DNA of 26,208 bases from an uncultured Gammaproteobacteria bacterium (GTDB lineage: Bacteria > Pseudomonadota > Gammaproteobacteria > Pseudomonadales > Azotimanducaceae_A). The stretch is taken from the NCBI GenBank assembly GCA_913049565.1, contig CAJWZG010000010.1, positions 1 through 26,208 of the forward strand. Reading direction: 5' to 3'. Positions 16,488-23,081 of this stretch are shown piece after piece. The stretch's first letter is position 1. Each line of letters opens with the position of its first letter. A program made the position numbers and the translations under genes. Below the pieces are notes generated by a model, which worked only from the letters and a program-made list of their open reading frames with translations, searched no databases and was not told the origin of the DNA.

Positions 16488-17702
16488 ATGACCGCCGAGC
16501 AAAACGAAGGTCCGCTGGCTGGGGTTCGAGTCGTCGACCTAACCAGTATGATCTCAGGTCCCGTCGCCACCATGATGCTGGCAGATCAAGGAGCAGACGT
16601 TATCAAGGTCGAGGCGCTAGACGGCGACTTGGTTCGCGGGGCCGGCGCGACGCGATCAGGTATCACCTCAACATTTATTTCTTCGAACCGCTCCAAACGG
16701 GCTATGGCGATAGACCTTAAAACCCCGCAAGGCGTAGACGCGCTGCAACGGTTGCTTAAAACAGCCGACGTGATGGTGCAAAATTTTCGTCCCGGCGCGA
16801 TCGAGCGCATGGGATTTGGTGAGGACATTGTGCGCTCGCTTAAGCCCGACATCATTTTTGTGTCGATCAGCGGATTTGGTGACAGCGGGCCTTACGCGCA
16901 TCAGCGAGTTTACGATCCGGTCATACAGGCTTTGTCAGGTCTTGCAGCGATTCAGGCGGACGGAGAAACCGGCCGACCAAAAATGATCCGCACCATTATT
17001 CCCGACAAGACCACGGCGGTCACCGCTGCCCAAGCCATCACCGCGGCTTTATTTTCAAGAGAGCGCACGGGTAAGGGACAGCATATTCGGTTGGCGATGC
17101 TCGATACGATGGTCGCTTACCTGTGGCCTGAGGGAATGGGCGGGTTTACCTTGGTAGGTAAGGAGGTCACGAACGCCCGGGCGCAGCTTTCACCAGATCT
17201 GATCTTCCAAACTCAAGACGGCTACATTACCGCTGGCGCCATGAGCAACAAAGAGTGGCGAGGCATGTGCACGGCGCTCGGCCACCTTGAGTGGTTCAAA
17301 GATTCGCGTTTTTTGACCGTCAATGACCGTGCGGTAAACGCCACCGATAGGTTGTCGCTCACGGCTCAGGTGCTGGCGACGAATACGTCGGAATATTGGC
17401 TTGAGCGACTTGATGCAGAAGGTGTGCCTTCGGCGCCGGTCCTGTCGCGACAGGAAGTGATCACCCACCCGCAAATTCAAGCCAACGATTTGATTCACGA
17501 ATACGATCACCCGATTGCAGGCCGTATCCGTCAACCACGGCCCGCCGCGCAGTTCGACCAGACGCCCTCAGGTATTCAGCGACCTGCACCGGGCCTAGGA
17601 GAACATAGTGCAGAGATATTGTCTGAGCTTGGTTATAGCGAGGATGAAATCAGCGACCTTGTGGATCAAGGTGTGCTTGGAGTGATGGCGGCGCCTGAAT
17701 AG
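16488..17702 (+). CDS. CaiB/BaiF family (type III) CoA-transferase
   Basis: Type III CoA-transferases move CoA between acids, and some members are racemases for alpha-methylacyl-CoA. The 404-residue product begins LAGVRVVDLTSMISGP, has DQGADVIKVE near 33-42, NRSKRAMAIDLKTPQG near 67-82, VQNFRPGAIERMG near 97-109 and VSISGFGDSGPYA near 125-137. The likely catalytic aspartate is D173 in RTIIPDKTTA, matching Asp169 of formyl-CoA transferase by position in the fold. GGAGAG precedes ATG by about 4 bases. The pairing with an acyl-CoA synthetase 38 bases upstream suggests that acid activation is followed by CoA transfer or epimerisation in one pathway. Substrate unknown. It converges with the small gene at 17727 with a gap of 24 bases and no obvious terminator. 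Confidence 0.92.
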   Translation: MTAEQNEGPLAGVRVVDLTSMISGPVATMMLADQGADVIKVEALDGDLVRGAGATRSGITSTFISSNRSKRAMAIDLKTPQGVDALQRLLKTADVMVQNFRPGAIERMGFGEDIVRSLKPDIIFVSISGFGDSGPYAHQRVYDPVIQALSGLAAIQADGETGRPKMIRTIIPDKTTAVTAAQAITAALFSRERTGKGQHIRLAMLDTMVAYLWPEGMGGFTLVGKEVTNARAQLSPDLIFQTQDGYITAGAMSNKEWRGMCTALGHLEWFKDSRFLTVNDRAVNATDRLSLTAQVLATNTSEYWLERLDAEGVPSAPVLSRQEVITHPQIQANDLIHEYDHPIAGRIRQPRPAAQFDQTPSGIQRPAPGLGEHSAEILSELGYSEDEISDLVDQGVLGVMAAPE

Positions 17703-17726
17703 CACTGTCTGCTCAGGGTTCACCCT

Positions 17727-17948
17727 TCACTCGCCTTCGAGAGGTTCAGCGCGGTTTTTATCAGGGTTCCGATCAAGCCACAGCCGCGTTATCAGTCCAA
17801 GACCAAGAACCGTTGCGACTAAGTTGAAGGCGCCGCCAATAAAGGGTAGCTGGATGGCTACGGTGACAATCAGTAATCCCAAGAGCAGCGCTGTATCTAA
17901 CCCCGCCTGTTTTTCAGTTTTTGACAGCAGCAAAGAGAAATGCGTCAT
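17727..17948 (-). CDS. Small two-helix membrane protein, unknown
   Basis: A 73-residue frame predicted to have two hydrophobic segments (about 19-35 and 37-56, split by a P-F-I-G-G turn) and a charged C-terminus rich in D, N, K, R and E. It follows the MFS gene on the same strand after 17 bases, which fits a co-transcribed accessory protein. No good ribosome site is visible before its ATG, which lowers confidence. I do not recognise the family. Confidence 0.55.
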   Translation of the reverse strand: MTHFSLLLSKTEKQAGLDTALLLGLLIVTVAIQLPFIGGAFNLVATVLGLGLITRLWLDRNPDKNRAEPLEGE

Positions 17949-17965
17949 AGTTGGGAAGTGTTTTT

Positions 17966-19294
17966 CTAACCTGACGAGTGTTGGGCTTTACGCAGCAATC
18001 GGTCTCGACGGCCGCCGACGGCGATAAAGATTGGGCCAAGGCAGCACAGCAGCATCAGTCCAGCGAGCACAAGAAAGGCGATTTGATAGCTACCAGTTTG
18101 GTCGTAGATAAGCCCGGCAATCGGTGATGCTAGTAGCGCCCAAGGCATTTCCACGAATCGCAACAGGCCTGCAACCTGCCCAAACGATTGGCTGCCAAGG
18201 GTGCTAGAGATAGCAAAAGTGCGTAGCGGAGACATGCCTGAATAGCCAAATCCATAAAGGCATCCTGCAACGAAGGCGAGAAGTGCCGTATCCGCGATGC
18301 TAAAAGTAAGTAGTGCTATGCCCTGGCAAACAAGTGCAAGCCAGATACTGACTCGTGAACCCCAAAAGTCGGAGAGCCAACCAACAACGGGTTTGCCCAA
18401 CGCTGCAAACAGTGCCGTGGCGGAGAGCACCGTTGCCGCTGTGCTGTTTTCAAGACCGATATCGTGCAGGTGCGAAGGCAAGTGCAGCATGACCGCGGCA
18501 AAAACGCAGAACATGGCACCAAAGACCACGCTAATGGCCCAAAATCCTCGGTGCTTTAGCAGATCTCCAGTGGTCCATACGGCGCGGTCTTCATCAATAG
18601 TGACCATCTCGTCTGGATTGTCATTGACGTATCGCAGCCCATCGCGGACCTCACCCATCTCTTTTGGTCGATCACGCATAAACAGATACACCGCAGGAAA
18701 AAGCACAGCAGCGGTCGTCACCGAAAACATAATGTAAGCGTTTCGCCAGTCAATAACCTCGAGCAACGCGCTCACCACCTGTGGCATGACTATGCCAGAT
18801 ATCGACGCGCCCATAACGGCGAAGGCAATCGCCCGCCCGCGCCAATGATCAAACCAGTTCATTACTAAGCGATGCCAAACCTGTCCCCCCATTGTGGCCA
18901 TGCCCAACCCCATACAGACACTTACGACGCAGTAAAATTGCAGAAGCGTGGAAACGTGGGCCAGCATGAAATACGAAGCAGAAACGATGGTGACGCCGCC
19001 GAGTATGACTTTCTTCGGGGAACCGTAATCCAAATAGCGACCTAAATGGGGGGCTATCAGCGAGCCAACAATCACGGCCCAAGAAAAGCCAATAGAAATA
19101 TTGAAGCGATTTCCCTCGTCCAAAGCATCGGCAAGAAGCGGCAAGAAGAAACCACGTGAGTAGGAATAGAAACCGGTGCCCAGAAAACCCAGTGCCGCAG
19201 ACACCAAGACGATCACCCAGCCGTAAAACAAGGGTTTTCTTCCGCCGTTGTTGGTGTTCTCGTGGTTAATGCGGCCCCCAATCTCGAAACTCAA
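17966..19294 (-). CDS. Major facilitator superfamily transporter (monocarboxylate/OFA-like)
   Basis: This MFS carrier probably brings in or exchanges an organic acid. Twelve hydrophobic segments can be traced, beginning at PLFYGWVIVLVSAALGFL; the loop between helices 2 and 3 carries GRYLDYGSPKKV, the usual G-x-x-x-D-x-x-G-x-(R/K) type MFS motif, and its C-terminal counterpart is GWLSDFWGSR. A long central loop (about DRPKEMGEV to TTGDLLKHRG) separates the halves. The frame stays open upstream to a TTG at 19403-19405, but that N-terminal stretch is unlike a transporter and has no ribosome site. No ATG lies near the real N-terminus, so I prefer TTG 19292-19294, weakly supported by GGTAAG. It diverges from the AlkK-like ligase at 19481, so both may be controlled from the shared region. 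Confidence 0.85.
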   Translation of the reverse strand: MSFEIGGRINHENTNNGGRKPLFYGWVIVLVSAALGFLGTGFYSYSRGFFLPLLADALDEGNRFNISIGFSWAVIVGSLIAPHLGRYLDYGSPKKVILGGVTIVSASYFMLAHVSTLLQFYCVVSVCMGLGMATMGGQVWHRLVMNWFDHWRGRAIAFAVMGASISGIVMPQVVSALLEVIDWRNAYIMFSVTTAAVLFPAVYLFMRDRPKEMGEVRDGLRYVNDNPDEMVTIDEDRAVWTTGDLLKHRGFWAISVVFGAMFCVFAAVMLHLPSHLHDIGLENSTAATVLSATALFAALGKPVVGWLSDFWGSRVSIWLALVCQGIALLTFSIADTALLAFVAGCLYGFGYSGMSPLRTFAISSTLGSQSFGQVAGLLRFVEMPWALLASPIAGLIYDQTGSYQIAFLVLAGLMLLCCLGPIFIAVGGRRDRLLRKAQHSSG

Positions 19295-19385
19295 TGCGCG
19301 CTTACCAGCAACTGTTGAGTTGCAGTAAAAGAGCCAGCATAACCCACTTTGGGGTGGTGAGCCGTTTGCTCGGCTGTTAACCACA

Positions 19386-19400
19386 GTCGAGCCGATCGAC
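19386..19400. promoter_or_regulatory. 15-base palindrome GTCGA-N5-TCGAC in the divergent MFS/ligase region
   Basis: GTCGA (19386-19390) and TCGAC (19396-19400) flank GCCGA. It lies in the 186-base region between the divergent MFS gene and the AlkK-like ligase gene. The 5-5-5 layout matches the palindrome at 14801-14815, though the arms differ. It may be an operator; this is weak evidence because short palindromes occur by chance. Confidence 0.3.
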
Positions 19401-19480
19401 GGCAACGGCTATGTAGAGCGAAATCCCAGTGATAGACTTTCGCGTACTAACGGAGAGCTATTTCGGAGGAGACACCCATT

Positions 19481-21136
19481 ATGGCGATGCAACATACGCC
19501 CCTTTTAATGTCCAATATTCTTGATCGCGGCGCTAAAGTCGCGCCCAACGAAGAGATCGTTACACTCACCGAAACTGGTGTGCGTCGTCAAAGCTACAAA
19601 GAAACCCGAGACCGCGCGCACCAGCTTGCGCATGCATTGAGTAACGCGGGTATCAAGGTTGGCGACCGTGTAGGCACGTTTATGTGGAACGGCTCGCGGC
19701 ATCTTGAGGCTTATCATGCGGTTGCAGGCATGGGCGCAGTACTGCACACACTCAACGTGCGGCTGTCGCCCAAAGACCTCGAGTACATTATCAATCACGC
19801 TGAGGATCAGCTCATTATCGTAGACGCTGATGTACTGCCGTTGTTGGAAGTGCTGAATGGGAAAATTCCCACGGTGCGCAAAGTTATTGTTGCAACGGAA
19901 GAAGGGTTCGAAGGTTGGTCTACCGAGTTACCCGATCCAGTGGATTACGAGGCTTTTATTGAAGGTCAGCCCTCTGAGTTTGAATGGCCACAAATCGATG
20001 AAAATTCGGCTATGGGTCTTTGCTATACCAGCGGTACCACAGGCAATCCCAAAGGAGTGGAGTACGAGCACCGATCGCAATACTTGCATACGTTGACTCA
20101 GTGCATGACCGATTCAATGGGATTATCCGGTGCTGATACGGTTTGCGGCATCGTACCCATGTTCCACGCCATGGGCTGGGGTATTCCATGGTCGGCGTTG
20201 ATGTTGGGCTGCAAGCAGGTTATGCCTCATCGATTCATGGATCCAGTGCGTTTGCTGGATTTGATGGTCAGCGAGAAAGTGACGTTGTCAGCAGGTGTAC
20301 CTACCATTTGGCAGGGTGTGAAAGGCCTGTATGAAGCGAATCCTGATGCCTATGATTTATCCGCGCTGTCGCGTTTAACCTGCGGTGGCAGTTCGCCGCC
20401 ACCGTCATTGATTCGCTGGTTTTGGGACGAACTCGACGTAGAAATGATTCAAGGTTGGGGTATGACAGAAACCTCTCCGCTTGCAACGTTGTCGCGTCGG
20501 GTAATGAAACGTTCCCAGCTTTCATTGAGCGAAGACGAGCAGTTTGAAAATGTCGCAAAGGCGGGACAACTCATGCCGGGTCTTGAATTGGATATTTTTG
20601 ATGAGGAATTCAATCGTCTGCCTCACGACGGAGAAACCGTTGGCGAAATTTTGGTGCGTGGCCCATGGATCTGTTCCGAGTACTTCAATAACCCTCAGCC
20701 GGACAAGTTTCATGACGGTTGGTTAATTACTGGAGATGTCGGCAAGATCGACCCTGAAGAGTATTTGATCATTGCCGATCGGTCGAAAGACTTGGTGAAG
20801 AGCGGTGGTGAGTGGATTTCTTCGGTAGATCTTGAAAACCATATTGTTGGCGTCGCTGGAGTGGCTCAAGCCTGTGTCGTCGCGCAGCCTCACCCCAAAT
20901 GGGATGAGCGCCCAGTTGCTCTGGTGATTGTGGACCCTGATGTACAGGTAACCGAGCAGGCAATATTGCAGCACTGCGAGACCGCATTTGCAAAGTGGCA
21001 GCTGCCTGACGAAATTCTTTTTGTTGATGCGATACCTTTGACTTCAACGGGCAAGATGGACAAAAAAGTAGTGCGCGCTGACCTTGAATCCAAGGGGTAT
21101 CAGCTACCGTCGCTGCGCAGTGAATCCGCGGGATAA
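19481..21136 (+). CDS. AMP-dependent acyl-CoA ligase, AlkK-like (medium-chain)
   Basis: The 551-residue ANL-family enzyme is closest by eye to AlkK/DmdB-type ligases for medium-chain or short organic acids. The P-loop YTSGTTGNPKG is at 182-192, VPMFHAMGWG near 225-234, the adenine-binding GWGMTETSP near 325-334, the hinge GDVGKIDPEEYLIIADRSKD near 421-440, SGGEWISSVDLE near 444-455, and the catalytic lysine K525 in STGKMDKK. A conserved KWDERP sequence occurs near 474, as in AlkK. GGAGGAG precedes the ATG by 9 bases. It diverges from the MFS carrier, suggesting uptake and activation of the same kind of acid. It ends in a strong terminator at 21165, so it is a single-gene unit. Confidence 0.9.
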   Translation: MAMQHTPLLMSNILDRGAKVAPNEEIVTLTETGVRRQSYKETRDRAHQLAHALSNAGIKVGDRVGTFMWNGSRHLEAYHAVAGMGAVLHTLNVRLSPKDLEYIINHAEDQLIIVDADVLPLLEVLNGKIPTVRKVIVATEEGFEGWSTELPDPVDYEAFIEGQPSEFEWPQIDENSAMGLCYTSGTTGNPKGVEYEHRSQYLHTLTQCMTDSMGLSGADTVCGIVPMFHAMGWGIPWSALMLGCKQVMPHRFMDPVRLLDLMVSEKVTLSAGVPTIWQGVKGLYEANPDAYDLSALSRLTCGGSSPPPSLIRWFWDELDVEMIQGWGMTETSPLATLSRRVMKRSQLSLSEDEQFENVAKAGQLMPGLELDIFDEEFNRLPHDGETVGEILVRGPWICSEYFNNPQPDKFHDGWLITGDVGKIDPEEYLIIADRSKDLVKSGGEWISSVDLENHIVGVAGVAQACVVAQPHPKWDERPVALVIVDPDVQVTEQAILQHCETAFAKWQLPDEILFVDAIPLTSTGKMDKKVVRADLESKGYQLPSLRSESAG

Positions 21137-21164
21137 TCTCGGGCTCATAGCGCGGATCGTCGGT

Positions 21165-21194
21165 AAAGGGATGCTGGGAACAGCATCCCTTTTT
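21165..21194 (+). terminator. Rho-independent terminator after the AlkK-like ligase
   Basis: AAAGGGATGCTG (21165-21176) pairs perfectly with CAGCATCCCTTT (21181-21192) around a GGAA tetraloop, followed by T's to 21194. This is a 12-pair stem with a T-tract, the textbook form. The next gene starts only about 45 bases later. Confidence 0.95.
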
Positions 21195-21237
21195 CGTTTG
21201 TGAAGCATGCTTGAGATGCATGAAAGAGGGACTTCAA

Positions 21238-23052
21238 ATGTTGGATAACACCCGAGACCAAAGCATTGAAACGCCAGTACACCTTGGCGCCGCAGACCGA
21301 TCGGTACCTTACAAACACAGTGCCGACCCTTTTGCATGCCCATGCTGCGCGAATGTTTTTGCCGAAACCCTACGCTTGGGCGGTATCGATCTAGCGGAGC
21401 AGGCTAAACGACTACCCAATGCGCCCGACCGTCCGATTCCATCTTCGATGTTAGTCAGTGGTGCTCAAATCATTACCATGAATGCCGCACGACCGATTGC
21501 TGAGGCCATGCTGATTGAAGGCGGTCGGATCGCTTGGGTGGGTATGCTTGATGACGCGCCTGAGGAGACTCAGGCAGTACGGCGAATCGACCTTAAAGAC
21601 AAAATCGTCGTGCCCGGCTTTGTGGAACCGCATATGCATTTACCGCCGTTGGCGATGATGCATGGGTTTTCAAACATCGGTCCTAACCGCTTTGCAACTA
21701 CAGACGAGGCGTTGGCCCAGCTAGCTCAGGATGCGCTTCTAGAGCCTCAAGGTGAATGGGTAGTGGGCCGCCAATTTGATCCATCGCTGCAGCAGGGCCC
21801 AGATTTTCTAACCCGCGACATGCTTGACCGCGTAAGTTTGCGACATCCGGTCTTTGTTTATAACGCGTCGCTGCACTTAGGCTACTGCAACTCTGTAGCA
21901 TTGGAGATTGCAGGTATCACTGCCGCCACACCAGATCCTCAGGGCGCTGAGATCGGCCGGGACGACAGTGGTGAACCTAACGGTGTGCTTAAGGCGGGTC
22001 CGGCAATGGCTTTAGTTGTGCGCCACAATACCAAGCTTAAGAAGGGCAATATCGCCGAAGGCTGCCTGAGCGTGCTGGGTCAAGCTAACGTGGTGGGCAT
22101 CACCATGCTGTGCGACCAGGGGACAGGTATGTTTCAAGGCGCTAAAGAGCTCGATGTTTATCAAAGCATGCGCGACAGCGGCCGAATGACTGCTCGGTTT
22201 CGTTATAGCGTTGGTCAAGCTATGGCTGATCGCTGGGACGAGGTGGGGTTGCAATGGGGCGAAGGTGACGAGTGGGTACGGCGCACCGGCTGGAAAATTG
22301 TTTCCGATGGATCAAATCAAGGCCGCACTGGTTTGCAGCGCGAGGCTTTTATCGGTATCGAAGGCGAGAATGCGCACGGTATGGCTTATATAGAAAAAGA
22401 CGAGCTTGACCGCGCGGTTGAAAAACGCTTGCGCGAAGGGTGGGCGGTTTGTGTGCACGCCAACGGCGATGCGGCTATTGATCGTGCTCTAGATGCTTTT
22501 GCCAAGGCGAAGGCGAAAGGTTTGGATCCGGCGCTGCGCCGCTGCCGTATCGAGCACTGCAGCATTCTGCATGATGAGCAGATCGAAAAAATGGCCGAAC
22601 TCGGCCTGTCGCCGAGTTTTCTGATTGGCCATGTGCACTACTGGGGCAAAGCCTTTGTTGAGGACATTTTTGGGCTGGAGAAGGCTTCGAAGTTAGATCG
22701 CACCGGGGCCTGCGAGGACAAAGGCATTCGTTGGACACTGCACTCCGATGATCCAGTGACAGAAATGAATCCACTGCGCTGTATGGAGAATGCTGTCGTG
22801 CGAAATATGTGGCGCAGTGATGAACTGTTGTCGCCTGAAGAGCGGGTGCCAGCGGCAGCTGCGCTGAGGGCGATGACGATAGACGCGGCGTGGCAATGCC
22901 ATTCGGATCATGAGGTGGGTAGTTTAGAAGAGGGTAAGTTCGCCGATTTTGTGGTGCTGGATAAAGATCCACTGAGCGTCGCAGCCGAAACGTTGGGTTG
23001 CATTGAAGTGCTGGAAACCTGGGTCGGCGGAGATCAGGTCTTCGCCCGATAG
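21238..23052 (+). CDS. Amidohydrolase family protein (YtcJ-like, amidohydrolase_3) with N-terminal Cys motif
   Basis: A metal-dependent TIM-barrel hydrolase of the YtcJ-like group, 604 residues from ATG 21238. That start is chosen because GAGGG lies 7 bases upstream; the TTG at 21211 and ATG 21220 upstream lack this. Metal-site elements are PHMH (H132, H134), KIVSDGSNQG, VCVHANGD, RIEHCS and LHSDDP, in the order expected. The last 40 residues re-form the small beta-domain (LEEGKFADFVVLDKDP). The first ~65 residues are an extension with DPFACPCC (cysteines at about 34, 36 and 37 of the chosen start), not typical of the family. There is no signal peptide, so it is probably cytosolic. It cleaves C-N bonds of unknown amides or related compounds. 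Its transcript must start in the ~45 bases after the terminator or by read-through; I saw no clear promoter. Confidence 0.85.
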   Translation: MLDNTRDQSIETPVHLGAADRSVPYKHSADPFACPCCANVFAETLRLGGIDLAEQAKRLPNAPDRPIPSSMLVSGAQIITMNAARPIAEAMLIEGGRIAWVGMLDDAPEETQAVRRIDLKDKIVVPGFVEPHMHLPPLAMMHGFSNIGPNRFATTDEALAQLAQDALLEPQGEWVVGRQFDPSLQQGPDFLTRDMLDRVSLRHPVFVYNASLHLGYCNSVALEIAGITAATPDPQGAEIGRDDSGEPNGVLKAGPAMALVVRHNTKLKKGNIAEGCLSVLGQANVVGITMLCDQGTGMFQGAKELDVYQSMRDSGRMTARFRYSVGQAMADRWDEVGLQWGEGDEWVRRTGWKIVSDGSNQGRTGLQREAFIGIEGENAHGMAYIEKDELDRAVEKRLREGWAVCVHANGDAAIDRALDAFAKAKAKGLDPALRRCRIEHCSILHDEQIEKMAELGLSPSFLIGHVHYWGKAFVEDIFGLEKASKLDRTGACEDKGIRWTLHSDDPVTEMNPLRCMENAVVRNMWRSDELLSPEERVPAAAALRAMTIDAAWQCHSDHEVGSLEEGKFADFVVLDKDPLSVAAETLGCIEVLETWVGGDQVFAR

Positions 23053-23081
23053 GCGCCCAAGTGAAAGGTGCTCCGCTGAAG

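Noticed and set aside
19295..19405. N-terminal extension of the MFS frame up to the TTG at 19403-19405
   Set aside because: The added 37 residues are not transporter-like, no ribosome site precedes them, and the carrier's first helix begins later.
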